Source: Streptomyces spinoverrucosus
Lineage (GTDB): Bacteria; Actinomycetota; Actinomycetes; Streptomycetales; Streptomycetaceae
Reading direction: 5' to 3'
DNA length: 64,000 bases
Assembly (NCBI RefSeq): GCF_006539505.1
Contig: NZ_BJND01000028.1
Location: 1-64,000, forward strand
Under the pieces are notes generated by a model, which did no database searches, was not told the origin of the DNA, and saw nothing but the letters and a program-made list of their open reading frames with translations. The position numbers were made by a program, and so were the translations under genes. Below are positions 1 through 9,431 of the stretch, piece by piece (the first letter of the stretch is position 1; every line of letters begins with the position of its first letter).

Positions 1-828
1 GGTGCCTCGGCGTCCGTCCGCAACGTGTGGACCGGCACCAACGCCGGCTCCCACGCCACGAGTTACTCCACCACCGTCCCGGCGAACGACGCCGTCCTGC
101 TCACCGTCTCCGGCACCGAGGCGTCCGGGTCGACCTACGAGGACACCACCACGGCCACCACACCCACGTTCAGTGCCGTAACGACCGGCGCGGCGGGCAC
201 CAAGCTGGTGGACATCACCTACGCCAACGGCGGCAGCACGGCCCGTAAGGCGACCATCAAGGTCAACGGCCAGTACAGCTACGTCGTCGCCTTCCCGCCG
301 ACCGGCTCGGCCACGACCTATCGCACGGTGTCCGTTCTGGCGCACCTGGCCAAGGGCACCAACACCGTGCGCTTCGCGACGGTCTCCGGCAGCACCGCGC
401 CCGACATCGACGCGATCCGTGTCCAGGGCATCCCCGGCACCAACGGCGTGGCCCTCGTCGGCGCCGCCTCGAACCGCTGCGCCGGCCTGGAGAAGAACAC
501 CATCACCAACGCCTCTCAGGCCATCCTGTGGGACTGCTTCGGCGGGCGGAACGAGACCTTCACGCAGACCTCACGGGGCGAGCTCGTCGTCTACGGCAAC
601 AAGTGCCTGGACGCCGACAACAACGGCACCAGCAACGGCACCAAGGTCATCATCTGGGACTGCAACGGCGGCACCAACCAGAAGTGGACCGCCAACTCCA
701 ACGGCACCCTCACCAACAACCTCTCCGGCCTCTGCCTGGACGCCTCCGAAGCGGCGACCGCCAACGGCACCAAGCTGATCCTGTGGACCTGCAACGGCCA
801 GACGAACCAGCAGTGGACCCTCAACTGA
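1..828 (+). CDS. GH27-like alpha-galactosidase, C-terminal part with CBM35-like and ricin-type lectin domains (5' end outside window)
   Basis: The frame is open from base 1 and ends at TGA 826-828, so the catalytic part and signal peptide lie upstream of the window. The first ~35 residues (VRNVWTGTNAGS, then VPANDAVLLTVSG) match the C-terminal beta-sandwich of GH27 alpha-galactosidases. Residues ~40-145 resemble a CBM35/CBM6-like module (VDITYANGGSTARKATIKVNG, split here as two motifs in one stretch, ending DIDAIRVQG). Residues ~150-275 are a ricin-B/CBM13 lectin with QxW-type repeats (NQKWTAN, NQQWTLN) and CLDA motifs. Family knowledge predicts a secreted enzyme that trims alpha-galactosyl side chains from plant polysaccharide. 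The lectin and CBM modules would anchor it to substrate. The GH27 assignment rests on a short stretch only; the lectin call is firmer. Confidence 0.75.
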   Translation, partial: GASASVRNVWTGTNAGSHATSYSTTVPANDAVLLTVSGTEASGSTYEDTTTATTPTFSAVTTGAAGTKLVDITYANGGSTARKATIKVNGQYSYVVAFPPTGSATTYRTVSVLAHLAKGTNTVRFATVSGSTAPDIDAIRVQGIPGTNGVALVGAASNRCAGLEKNTITNASQAILWDCFGGRNETFTQTSRGELVVYGNKCLDADNNGTSNGTKVIIWDCNGGTNQKWTANSNGTLTNNLSGLCLDASEAATANGTKLILWTCNGQTNQQWTLN

Positions 829-844
829 CCTCACCTGTGCTGCC

Positions 845-897
845 ACACCGCCCGTCGCCGACCCGGCCGTCGAACCGGCCCCGGCGACGGGCGGTGT
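845..897. terminator. strong hairpin terminator after the galactosidase gene
   Basis: Perfect 16-bp inverted repeat, arms 845-860 (ACACCGCCCGTCGCCG) and 882-897, with a 21-nt loop, starting 16 bp after the stop codon at 828. It has no T-run, which is usual for high-GC actinomycetes. It could also serve leftward transcription of the pseudogene ending at 1065. Confidence 0.75.
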
Positions 898-1064
898 CGC
901 CTGCCGGGCAGCTGCTCCGCAGGAAATCAGTGGGCGGACAGACCGGGCCAGACGGCCGAGGCGTAGTCGCGGTCGGGGTCGGGTAGGCCGATTGGGCGGA
1001 TCGGGCGGACGGGAACGGTGCGGGTACGGCACTCCGACACGGCCGTCCACGGGGCGGGGTGGCC

Positions 1065-1322
1065 CTAGGGGGTGGTGAGGGCGAAGACGCCGTCGGCGTA
1101 GACCTCGATGTGTTCGCCGATGGTGAGGATGCGCAGGGTCGCCGCGGTTCGGTGAGGACCGCCTCGCCCAACCCGTCCCCGTCCGGGCCGGTGACCCACA
1201 GGTTCCTGCCGTCGCAGCCGACGAGCAGGGCCGGGCGGTCGCCGTCGGGGGTGTCGGTGCGCAGGGTGGTCTCGACGCGGCCGGTGAGGGTGAGGTCGCC
1301 GACCGCGTGCAGGGCGGGCTGT
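1065..1322 (-). pseudogene. C-terminal remnant of a glycosidase-like protein
   Basis: Reading leftward, the frame gives GDLTLTGRVETTLRTDTP and then ALLVGCDGRNLWVTGPDG. After a frameshift near 1140 a second frame continues with LRILTIGEHIEVYADGVFAL and stops at TAG 1065-1067. This pattern, with a beta-strand-rich tail and an EVYADG motif close to the C-terminus, is typical of the C-terminal sandwich domain of GH32/GH43-type glycosidases. No start, catalytic domain or intact frame is present, so this is a decayed 3' end facing the galactosidase. The exact family is uncertain. 1323-1663 contains no convincing gene, only the leader of the next one. Confidence 0.45.
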
Positions 1323-1663
1323 TCCCTCTGGACGTCGTCGCCGCGATCACGCGTCCGACGCTGTTCAGCGAGGTGGAGCGCGGCCATCCTGCCAACGGTG
1401 GAGAAGGTGCCGGGACGGCGGTCTTCTCGTGACGCGCGCCCGTTTCGGCGGCTGAGGTCGCAATGAGAGAAACCTGTCAACGAGCCCAGGATATTTCCCG
1501 TATATGGGGTGCCCGCCATCCAATTGGGACAGGTCCGAAGGCCCGCGCGTTGAGCTGTCAACGATATTGCTGATAGCTCTCTCATCCAGCGCGCGCGTGT
1601 TCTGGACGCCGCCGCCCGCAGAGTCGGCGCACCGTCCCCCACCCTTGTCTTCAGGGAGTGTTC

Positions 1664-2953
1664 GTGAGCAAAGAGAGAACAAGTCGGGCTCGTAACCGAC
1701 GGACTTGGCGGGGCATAGCCGGCGTGGCCGCCGGTGTGGTCCTCGTCGGGGGCGGATTCGTGGCGGCCAACGCCGCGACGACCACGGGCGCCGCGAAGAA
1801 GGCCGGTGTCCACTACCCGGTCGACAAGAAGGCCAACGGCGTCGCGGCCGTGGTCAGCGCCGCCAACGCGTTCCTGAACACGCTGGACTCCGACCAGCAG
1901 GCGGCGACGGTCCTGGACTACTCCCAGGCGAACGCGACCGCGTGGTCGAACCTGCCGTGCGGGTCGTCCTGCCGGGTCGGCATCCAGACGGGCTCGCTGA
2001 GCGACGAGCAGCTGGCCGCCCTGAAGAACGTGCTGAAGGTGGCCCTGGGGACCGGCGAGGGCACCGGCTACGAGCACGTCCTTGAGACCCTCCTGGCCGA
2101 CGACCAGCTGGCCTCGGCGGAGGGCTCGGGCTCCGGGCCCGCCGCGCCGTCGGGCAGCGCGTCGAGCGACGCCTCGGCCTCGGCCGACCCCTCGGCCGAC
2201 CCCTCGGCCTCCGCCTCGGCGGACCCGAGCGCCACGGCCAGCGGCGCCCCGACGGGCGCCCCGCCGTCCGGCGGCACCGGCGGCGGCGCAGGCGGCGGGT
2301 ACGGCAGCGACATCTACCTCATGGCCTTCCTGGGCACCCCGTCGGTCGACGGCACCTGGCAGCTGCAGTTCGGCGGCCACCACCTCGCCGTGAACATCAC
2401 CTACAAGAACGGCAAGGTGGCCGGCGCCAGCCCGTACTTCACCGGCGTCGAGCCCACCAGCTGGACCGCGGACGACGGCACCACGTACGAGCCGATGGCG
2501 AAGTTCCGCAACGGCATGCTCGCCCTGACCGGCAGCCTGAGCACGGAGCAGCTGGCCAAGGCCAAGCTGTCCGAGTCCTTCAACGACGTGCTGCTCGGCC
2601 CGGGCGAGGACGGCCAGTTCCCGGAGACCAAGGAGGGCATCAAGGCCAGCGAGCTGTCGCCCAAGCAGCAGAAGCTGGTCCTGGAGGCGATCCACCCCTG
2701 GGTCGCGGGCGTGGACGACGCCACCGCGAAGAAGCTCATGAAGACGTACGCGCGTGAGCTGAACGAGACCTACATCGGCTACTCCGGCGGCACGGGCTTG
2801 GACACCCAGGGAGACTACGTCCGCATCGACGGCCCCAGCGTGTGGATCGAGTTCGTCTGCCAGAACGGCTTCGTCTACCAGGACAAGGTCCACTACCACA
2901 CCGTGTACCGGGACCACACCCGCGACTACGGCAGCGGGTTCTCCTTCTCATGA
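1664..2953 (+). CDS. secreted DUF3500 family protein
   Basis: 429 aa with a GTG start at 1664; AGGGAG at 1653-1658 lies 5 nt upstream, which makes it preferable to the GTG at 1658. A basic N-terminus is followed by a hydrophobic segment (~15-40) and an Ala-rich cleavage region, so it is probably exported. Residues ~45-140 and ~210-425 form the DUF3500 fold, with blocks such as YLMAFLGTPSVDGTWQLQ, GHHLAVNITY and HYHTVYRDHTRDYG. Between them is an Ala/Ser/Asp/Pro-rich linker (~145-200) of low complexity. DUF3500 has no established biochemical activity; conserved histidines near the C-terminus could bind metal (inference). The stop overlaps the start of the HupE gene by 4 bp (ATGA), so the two are translationally coupled and probably work together at the cell surface. 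Confidence 0.8.
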   Translation: MSKERTSRARNRRTWRGIAGVAAGVVLVGGGFVAANAATTTGAAKKAGVHYPVDKKANGVAAVVSAANAFLNTLDSDQQAATVLDYSQANATAWSNLPCGSSCRVGIQTGSLSDEQLAALKNVLKVALGTGEGTGYEHVLETLLADDQLASAEGSGSGPAAPSGSASSDASASADPSADPSASASADPSATASGAPTGAPPSGGTGGGAGGGYGSDIYLMAFLGTPSVDGTWQLQFGGHHLAVNITYKNGKVAGASPYFTGVEPTSWTADDGTTYEPMAKFRNGMLALTGSLSTEQLAKAKLSESFNDVLLGPGEDGQFPETKEGIKASELSPKQQKLVLEAIHPWVAGVDDATAKKLMKTYARELNETYIGYSGGTGLDTQGDYVRIDGPSVWIEFVCQNGFVYQDKVHYHTVYRDHTRDYGSGFSFS

Positions 2954-4404
2954 CCGGACCGCGAGACTGGCTGATCGCAGCGCTGACACGCCTGGTGGCC
3001 GGGATCGCGATCGTGGTACCGGCGGCGCTCCTCCTCGGGGCGTCGCCGGCCGCCGCGCATCCGATGCCGCACTCGGTGGTGGAACTCGACGTGTACCAGG
3101 CGTCGGTGAGCGCACGGCTGGAACTGCCGGCCGACGACTTCTCCCGGGCCAGCGGGATCGATCTGAGCGACACCACCCGGGCCACGCTGTCCGCGAAGGC
3201 CGAGGCCATCCGGACCTACCTCGGCAAGCACATCCACCCGACCAGTACCGGGGGCAAGGCCTGGCAGGTCAGCATCGGCGAGCTGAGCCTCAGCAGCACC
3301 GAGCAGACCTCCACCGGCCCCTACCGCGAGCTGGTCGCCGAGGCCGTCCTCACCCCGCCGGCCGGCACCGACGTACGACGCTTCACCTTCGACTACGACG
3401 TCATCGTCCACCAGGTCATCACGCACACCGCTCTGGTGACGGTCCGTCAGGACTGGGCCGCCGGACAGATCGAGGACGAGGGCACCACCCAGGTCGGCAC
3501 CATCCGGGTCGACACCCGGACCATGACGGTCCCGGCTCTGAAGGTGGACCTCGGCGAGGGCAGCACCTGGCGCGGGTTCCTCGCCATGCTGAAGCTGGGC
3601 GGCGACCACATCCTCACCGGCACCGACCACCTGCTCTTCCTGCTGATCCTGCTCCTGCCCGCGCCACTCGCGGCCACCGGACGGCGCTGGGACGGCCTGG
3701 TCGGCGCCCGGTCCGCGCTTCTTCGGATCGGCCGCATCACGCTCGCCTTCACCGCCGGGCACTCCGTCGCGCTGGCCGTCACCGCGCTCGGCCGCCTGGA
3801 CATCCCCGACTGGCCGGTCGAGGCGTTCATCGCCGCCAGCATCCTCGTCGGCGCGATCCACGCGATCCGCCCCCTCTTCCCGGGCAAGGAGGCGCTCGTG
3901 GCCGGGGTCTTCGGGCTCGGCCACGGCATGGCGTTCTCCTTCGTCCTGGCGGAGATGCACCTGTCCACCGGGCAGCTCGTGACCAGCCTCCTCGGCTTCA
4001 ACCTCGGCATCGAACTGGTCCAGCTCCTGCTGGTCTGCCTGGCCCTGCCCTCACTGCTGGTGCTGGCGCGCCTGCGCGTCCAGCCCACGCTACGACTGGC
4101 CGGCGCCCTGCTCACCGCCACGGCGGCCGTCGGCTGGCTGGCCGACCGCCTCGGCCTGCCCAACCCCGTCGCCCGGGCGGCCGACAGCGCCGGATCCCAC
4201 ACCACTGCGATGCTGGCCGGCCTCACGGTGACCGCACTCGCCGCCACCGCCTGGACCCTGGCCACCCGTCGGCACGCACGGCCCGGACCGGCCGAGCCCC
4301 CTGCGGCGACATGTCCCGAGTGTGAAGGGCGACACACGGCGACGACGTGTGACCCGTACGATCGGAACCAGTCGACGGACACCGCCAACTCAGCGGCGAC
4401 ATAG
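2950..4404 (+). CDS. HupE/UreJ-family membrane protein
   Basis: 484 aa with an ATG start at 2950, overlapping the DUF3500 stop. An N-terminal signal/anchor ends near an AAAHPMPHS motif and is followed by a ~180-residue extracytoplasmic domain. The C-terminal half has about seven hydrophobic segments with the family signatures GTDHLLFLL, FTAGHSVAL, GLGHGMAFSF and FNLGIELVQ, whose His/Asp/Glu residues are the supposed metal-binding positions. HupE/UreJ proteins are thought to move nickel, cobalt or copper, but substrates are mostly unproven. The tail carries a CPEC pair and a His/Cys-containing hydrophilic end, which could also bind metal (inference). No hydrogenase or urease gene is nearby, so a role in those enzymes is not supported here. 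Confidence 0.8.
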   Translation: MTGPRDWLIAALTRLVAGIAIVVPAALLLGASPAAAHPMPHSVVELDVYQASVSARLELPADDFSRASGIDLSDTTRATLSAKAEAIRTYLGKHIHPTSTGGKAWQVSIGELSLSSTEQTSTGPYRELVAEAVLTPPAGTDVRRFTFDYDVIVHQVITHTALVTVRQDWAAGQIEDEGTTQVGTIRVDTRTMTVPALKVDLGEGSTWRGFLAMLKLGGDHILTGTDHLLFLLILLLPAPLAATGRRWDGLVGARSALLRIGRITLAFTAGHSVALAVTALGRLDIPDWPVEAFIAASILVGAIHAIRPLFPGKEALVAGVFGLGHGMAFSFVLAEMHLSTGQLVTSLLGFNLGIELVQLLLVCLALPSLLVLARLRVQPTLRLAGALLTATAAVGWLADRLGLPNPVARAADSAGSHTTAMLAGLTVTALAATAWTLATRRHARPGPAEPPAATCPECEGRHTATTCDPYDRNQSTDTANSAAT

Positions 4405-4928
4405 AGCGGTTGAGAGCCGCAAGCGGTGATCACGGGGTGGCGCCAGAGACCGGAGGGAGTCATTCGGAGCAGCGAGACGGCCCTATGACAGATTGGGCTC
4501 GTCGACGCCTCGGGCTGTTCAGGCGCGACGCGAGCCGGGCTCCTGGTGATCGCGGCCGACACCGAGCGGCCCTGGCCGAGGACATCTGCGAGCACGTCCC
4601 CGTCGTGGCCGTCACTGCTACGACGGCGTCACCCTGACGGCCTGCAGAATGACCCGCTGTCGGGGGCTATTGCCACGCCCCATCGGAACGAGCTCAGAAT
4701 GTGCGGCATTTCCACGTCAGGACATCGCTTCTGACACCCGTCAGACCGATACGCTCCCCGTCGAGCACCAGTCCCTCAGGTCTTCGCCGCACCCGGCGGG
4801 CCGGTCCAGGACGGAGCGCAGTCCGCCCCCAGGACCTGACCACAGAAGCTCATCGCCTCCTGGCCCATGCGACCGCGACCGCGGCGGTGGCCTCCATCGA
4901 ACCGACCACCCAGACCACATGACGCCTT
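4405..4928. other. gene-poor interval
   Basis: Between two convergent genes. Short open frames exist on both strands but none has a ribosome binding site plus recognisable protein. GC is lower than in neighbouring genes. No clear terminator or repeat was seen. Confidence 0.5.
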
Positions 4929-5861
4929 CTAGGGCACAGGGGACAGATCGAGTCGTACGGGCTCGCGGTCACAGTGCAGAGTGCCGTCGACGACCCGTGC
5001 GGCGGCGACCTGGAGCGAGGAGCGGCGGGTGGCGTAGGTGTCCTCCTCGGCGGCGGCGCCGACGCGGCCGGGGTGGGTGAAGTAGAAGACATAGGCAGTC
5101 TCCTCCTGAACGACCACGTCGGCGTGGAGGCCGATGGTCTGGTCGTCGGGGCGGCTGCCAGGCCGGTCCAAAATCAGGCCCTGGTGTTTCCAGGTGGTGA
5201 GGTCGTCCGAGCGCAGCACGCCCTGGCCGCGCCATTCGTCGACGAGCATCCAGTAGTGGCCGCCGAGTTCGAAGACGTTGGGCCCTTCGTGCGGGCGATG
5301 GCCGATCACGAGGCCGGTGGGCCGCCACTGGTACAGGTCGGGGCTGTCGGCGGCGTAGGTGAGCGAGCCGCGGCGGCCGTCCTTGAACCACATGCGCCAG
5401 CCGCCGCCCGGCAGCGGGAACACACAGGCGTCGATGACCCCGTCGGAGCCGAGGTCCAGGGCGCCGTGATGCGTCCAGTCCAGCAGGTCGGGGCTGGTGT
5501 AGTGGCGGATCCGGGCGTCGCCGTTCCAGTCGTCGCGTATGCCGCGGATGTAGCTGACGTACATGTGGTAGACCCCGTCGTGCCAGATGATCTCCGGCGC
5601 CCAGAAGGTGTTGCGGCCCCACTCGGTCTCCAGGCCGGCGAGGGTGCCCCGGTAGGTCCAGGTGAGGCCGCCGTCCGCGGATGCGGCCACGCCCAGGTCG
5701 GTGCCGTACACCCAGGAGACGCCTGGGCCGGGGGCGGTGGTGCGGCGGTTGGTGTAGACGAGCCACCATTCGCCGGCCTGACGGTTGAAGACGGCGACCG
5801 GGTCGGCGGCTCCGTCGTAGATCGGGTCACGGAAGAGCGGGGCAGGGGCCACGCGGTTCAC
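4929..5861 (-). CDS. GH43 family glycosidase (arabinofuranosidase/xylosidase type)
   Basis: 310 aa with a GTG start at 5861, preceded by GGGAG. No signal peptide, so it is probably cytoplasmic and acts on imported oligosaccharides. The five-bladed propeller signatures of GH43 are visible: the N-terminal general-base region (DGAADPVAVF), the pKa-modulating Asp in GVIDACVFPL, and the catalytic-acid Glu in RPHEGPNVFEL. WAPEIIWHDGVYHMYVSY is the usual second blade. GH43 enzymes hydrolyse alpha-L-arabinofuranosyl or beta-xylosyl linkages; the exact specificity cannot be read from the sequence. It is the last gene of a leftward group with a LacI regulator 47 bp upstream. Confidence 0.85.
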   Translation of the reverse strand: MNRVAPAPLFRDPIYDGAADPVAVFNRQAGEWWLVYTNRRTTAPGPGVSWVYGTDLGVAASADGGLTWTYRGTLAGLETEWGRNTFWAPEIIWHDGVYHMYVSYIRGIRDDWNGDARIRHYTSPDLLDWTHHGALDLGSDGVIDACVFPLPGGGWRMWFKDGRRGSLTYAADSPDLYQWRPTGLVIGHRPHEGPNVFELGGHYWMLVDEWRGQGVLRSDDLTTWKHQGLILDRPGSRPDDQTIGLHADVVVQEETAYVFYFTHPGRVGAAAEEDTYATRRSSLQVAAARVVDGTLHCDREPVRLDLSPVP

Positions 5862-5908
5862 GGAGGTCTCCCTTGTCGTGGTGCTGAGAGGCGAGGCGCG
5901 AACTGTCC

Positions 5909-6910
5909 TCAGCCACCCGTCGACTCCCGGATCACCAGCGAGAAGTCGCCGATGAAGTCCTGCTGCCGGGTCGGGGGCTCGGTCTGTTCGATGCGTTGGA
6001 GCAGGAGGTCGACCGCGCGCTCGGCCATCCCGTCGTGGTCGGGGTCGATCGTGGAGAGCGAGGGGATGAAGTACTCGCTCTCCGTGACGTTGTCGAAGCC
6101 GATCACCTTGACCTGATCGGGCGCCCGTATCCCGGCGTCGGCCAGTCCTCGCAGCACGCCCATGGCCAGGGAGTCGGTCACGCAGAACACGCCGTCGAAG
6201 TCGAGGCCGCCCTCCGCCATCTCCCGGGCGCGCCCGGCGCCTTCGCGCATGCCGAGCCTGTCCACCTGCTGGATCAGGGCGGGGTCCGTCGACAGGCCCG
6301 CCTCCGCGAGAGCCTGCCGGTAGCCGGTGAGGCGGAGGCTGGAGGTGTCGACCTCCTCCACCGCCCCGCACAGGAACGCGATACGCCGGCAGCCCCGCTC
6401 GATCAGGTGGCGGGTGGCCGCACGCGAGGCTTCGAGGTTGGGCATGGCGACGTGGTCGACCGGCGCGCCGAAGATCCGGTCGCCGAGGATGACGACCGGG
6501 TGGTCCACCCGAAGCCGTTCGGCATCGGCCTGTCGCATGCCCGCGGCGGTCAGGATGAGTCCGTCGTAGAGGCGGTTGCGCGACAGGGACAGGGCGTCCA
6601 GTTCGTTGTCCCGGGAGGCGGTCTGCTCGATGCTCACGCGCAGGCCCCGCCGCTCGGCGGCGGCGATGATGGCGGCGGCCAGCCGGCTGTAGTAGGGGCT
6701 GTTCACCTCGGGGACGGCGAGGCCGATGGTTCCGGTGCTGCCCTTGGCCAGATTGCGGGCGGCGACGTTGACCCGGTAGTCGAGCCGGGCCATGGCCTCG
6801 AGGACCTTCGCACGCGTCGAGCCGCGCACGTTCGGGTGATCGTTGATGACGTTCGAGACGGTCATCGGTGAGACCCCGGCCGCCTTCGCCACATCCTTGA
6901 TCGTTACCAC
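5909..6910 (-). CDS. LacI-family transcriptional regulator
   Basis: 333 aa with a GTG start at 6910. Residues 1-50 form the LacI helix-turn-helix (TIKDVAKAAGVSPMTVSNVI) followed by a hinge helix (VAARNLAKG). Residues ~60-325 are the periplasmic-binding-protein-like effector domain (GLAVPEVNSPYYSRL, VILGDRIFG, DSLAMGVLRGLADAG, VIGFDNV). Such proteins repress sugar-utilisation genes and release DNA on binding a sugar. The gene start overlaps the end of the upstream GH51 gene by 7 bp, so it is co-transcribed with the enzymes it probably controls. Candidate operators are the palindromes at 14320-14343 and 14497-14508. Confidence 0.9.
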   Translation of the reverse strand: MVTIKDVAKAAGVSPMTVSNVINDHPNVRGSTRAKVLEAMARLDYRVNVAARNLAKGSTGTIGLAVPEVNSPYYSRLAAAIIAAAERRGLRVSIEQTASRDNELDALSLSRNRLYDGLILTAAGMRQADAERLRVDHPVVILGDRIFGAPVDHVAMPNLEASRAATRHLIERGCRRIAFLCGAVEEVDTSSLRLTGYRQALAEAGLSTDPALIQQVDRLGMREGAGRAREMAEGGLDFDGVFCVTDSLAMGVLRGLADAGIRAPDQVKVIGFDNVTESEYFIPSLSTIDPDHDGMAERAVDLLLQRIEQTEPPTRQQDFIGDFSLVIRESTGG

Positions 6911-9351
6911 GCTCGCCCCTGGTCTGCGGTCTCGGCACCCTCCCGCATGGTATGCCGCGCGTCCGTGCGCAGAACGGTGAAGGAGTGCGGCGGGACAGCA
7001 CAGACGGGCCCGGTGATCCGGTCGTGCACGGGCGCGGCCGGGGCCGGGCCGAAGCGGCTGCCGGCGTCCGGAGGAACGGTGAGGGTGGTGCGCGCGCAGC
7101 CGGTGTCCCCGGCCATGTCGGGCGGCCGCAGGCGGACCGTGACAGGTTCGGGTGTGGTGTTGACGATCTTGATGATCACCTCGTGGGTGGCGCTGTCGCG
7201 GACGGCCGAGACGGCGAAGACCTCCGGGTCCGGCCGGACGTCCTCGACGTCGTGGAGCAGCTCGCCGTCGCGGAAGCAGCGCACGCGCGGGCCGTCCACC
7301 TCCACCCGCAGGTCGTACCAACGGCCGCTCTCCACACCGTCGAGAACGCGCTCGCCGAGGTCGTCCGCCACGCCGTCGTCCACCCGCTGGAGCCAGGTCG
7401 CCCGGTTGTCCCAGCCGCCGAGCCGCCACTGGTACCGGCGCTCGGACGTCGTCCCGGTGAAGCACAGGACGAACCCCTCGGCGCCGTCCGTCTTCCTCGC
7501 CCGCACCGAGAAGGCGTACGACGTTCCGCGCACCGCGTCCGTGAGCAGCGGGCCGGTACCCGATCCGGCCACGGTTTCGCCGTTCAGCTGCCAAGTACCG
7601 TCCTGCGTGTCCCAGTTACGGAAGTCGGGGGCCGGTGCGAGACCTTCGCCGAGGAGGCCGCAGAGGACGTCGGTGAACTCGGCGCGCGTGTCGGAACCGG
7701 TACCGATGCGGATGTCGTGCCGGTTGCTCACCTGGACGGCCGGTGCCTGGGGCGCTCCGGTGACCGTGACGGGCAGCGCGGTGTCGCCCGAGTTAAGCGA
7801 ATGCATCTGCTGGACGTGGTAGTTGAGTGTGGTCCAGACGTGCGTGTTGTCGAAGTAGATCAGGTCGGGCAGCCACTGGGTGTGGTCGCGTTTGGCGAGG
7901 AGCGGGGCGTAGGAGGCCATCCGGACGACATCGCCGTTGCGTTCCATGGCGATCATGTAGAGGGCCTCGGCGAGCGCGCCGCGGCCGTCGTTGCCCCAGC
8001 TGCCGTACTCGCCGATGTACAGGTGCGAGCCCTCACGGTCCATGGAGTCGAAGCGGCGGCTGTTCTCCAGGAACCAGCGCGGCGATTTGTAGGAGTGCTC
8101 GTCGACGACGGGTACGCCCCGTTCGCGGGCGAACGCCCAGCCCTTCTCCCAGTCCTCCCCGAAGGTGGCCGGGCCGAGGGTGCCGATGACCGTGATCTCG
8201 GGGTGGTGCTCGCGCAGGGCGTCGTGGATGCGGGAGAAGCGGTCGCGGAAGGTGTCGGTGATGGTGTCCTCGTTGCCGACGCCGAGGTATTCGAGGCCGA
8301 ACGGTTCGGGGTGTCCGGCGGCGGCGCGCAGGGCGCCCCAGGGCGAGTCTGCGGGGCCGTTGGCCCACTCCACCAGGGCCAGTACCTCGGCGACGTAGGC
8401 GTCCATCTCCTCGTCGGGGATGCCGGCCTGTCCGGTCACGTCGCTGTTCTGGCAGCAGACCGCGGCCGGGACGACGGGCACCGGTTTGGCGCCGATGTCC
8501 TCGCAGAACTGGAAGTACTCGTAGTAGCCGAGGCCCATCGACTGGTGGTAGTGCCAGATGTTGAACTGCTGCCTGCGCTCATGGAGCGGGCCGATGGTCT
8601 CGGACCAGCGGTACAAGTTGGCGAGGCCCTGCCCGTGGGCGAGGCAACCGCCGGGAAAGCGCAGGAACTTCGGCTTCAGGTCGGCGATGGCCTGCGCCAG
8701 GTCGGCGCGCAGGCCGCCCGGGCGGCCCTTGAAGGTGGCCTGCGGGAAGAGCGAGACCAGGTCCAGGTGGACGGTGCCGGGGCCGGTCGCCGTGAGGGTG
8801 AAACGGGCGTCCGGGTCGGTGACTTCCGAGGTGATGACCGCCGTGTGGCGCCTCCAGGAGCCGTTCAGCGGGCCCAACTCCGCCTGCCCGTGGACATGTT
8901 CGCCGTCCCGTCTCTCGATCCGTGCGACCAGCCGGTCGGCGGTGCCCCCGGCCAGGCGGGCGAAGACGCTCACGTCGTACGTCTCGCCCGCCCGGACCGG
9001 GATGCCGTCGAACCCCTCGTTGCGCAGCCCCGCACCGGCGGTGGTGGTGCTGGTCAGCACCGCGTAGTGCGGGTTGGCCGGGTGCAGCGGGTCATCGGTG
9101 GAGACCGTGACCGATCCGGTGGCGCCGTCCCGCTCCAGCAGCTCCCAGGCGGTGAGGGAGTGCCATTCGGGACGGTCGGCCGGGCTGTACTCGAAGGACC
9201 GGTTCTGCACCAGCTCGGCGTACAACCCGCCGTCGGCCCCGTAGTTGAGGTCCTCGAAGAACGCGCCGAACAAATCGGGTGAGATGGCTGTGCCCGGGGC
9301 GCGGGTGTCCACCTCGACGACCGTCTCGACAGGGGGGTTGGCGTCGGGCAC
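6904..9351 (-). CDS. GH51 alpha-L-arabinofuranosidase with CBM-like insert
   Basis: 815 aa with a GTG start at 9351; AGGAG sits 7 nt upstream. The N-terminus (SPDLFGAFFEDLNYGADGGL) is typical of the plant-like GH51 branch. It is followed by a ~150-residue CBM4_9-like sandwich (PVRAGETYDVSVFARL), then the TIM barrel with FLRFPGGCLAHG, the acid/base Glu in YLGVGNEDT and the nucleophile Glu in YIGEYGSWG. A C-terminal beta domain contains a further ~180-residue laminin-G-like insertion (WDTQDGTWQLNG, RCFRDGELL). No signal peptide is seen. The enzyme would release L-arabinofuranose from arabinan or arabinoxylan fragments. It is longer than the ~500-aa bacterial GH51 encoded at 12681, so the two probably divide substrates. 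Confidence 0.88.
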   Translation of the reverse strand: MPDANPPVETVVEVDTRAPGTAISPDLFGAFFEDLNYGADGGLYAELVQNRSFEYSPADRPEWHSLTAWELLERDGATGSVTVSTDDPLHPANPHYAVLTSTTTAGAGLRNEGFDGIPVRAGETYDVSVFARLAGGTADRLVARIERRDGEHVHGQAELGPLNGSWRRHTAVITSEVTDPDARFTLTATGPGTVHLDLVSLFPQATFKGRPGGLRADLAQAIADLKPKFLRFPGGCLAHGQGLANLYRWSETIGPLHERRQQFNIWHYHQSMGLGYYEYFQFCEDIGAKPVPVVPAAVCCQNSDVTGQAGIPDEEMDAYVAEVLALVEWANGPADSPWGALRAAAGHPEPFGLEYLGVGNEDTITDTFRDRFSRIHDALREHHPEITVIGTLGPATFGEDWEKGWAFARERGVPVVDEHSYKSPRWFLENSRRFDSMDREGSHLYIGEYGSWGNDGRGALAEALYMIAMERNGDVVRMASYAPLLAKRDHTQWLPDLIYFDNTHVWTTLNYHVQQMHSLNSGDTALPVTVTGAPQAPAVQVSNRHDIRIGTGSDTRAEFTDVLCGLLGEGLAPAPDFRNWDTQDGTWQLNGETVAGSGTGPLLTDAVRGTSYAFSVRARKTDGAEGFVLCFTGTTSERRYQWRLGGWDNRATWLQRVDDGVADDLGERVLDGVESGRWYDLRVEVDGPRVRCFRDGELLHDVEDVRPDPEVFAVSAVRDSATHEVIIKIVNTTPEPVTVRLRPPDMAGDTGCARTTLTVPPDAGSRFGPAPAAPVHDRITGPVCAVPPHSFTVLRTDARHTMREGAETADQGRAW

Positions 9352-9431
9352 GGAGATACTCCTGCGTGGGTGTGGCGTTGCGTGAACGGTGTGACGGGGT
9401 GGCCCCGCGGGGAGCGCGGGGCCGCCCGGGA

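Noticed and set aside
6952-9282. 776-codon open frame on the plus strand
   Set aside because: Antisense shadow of the GH51 gene caused by high GC at third positions; Val/Gly/Ala-rich with no domain and no ribosome binding site.
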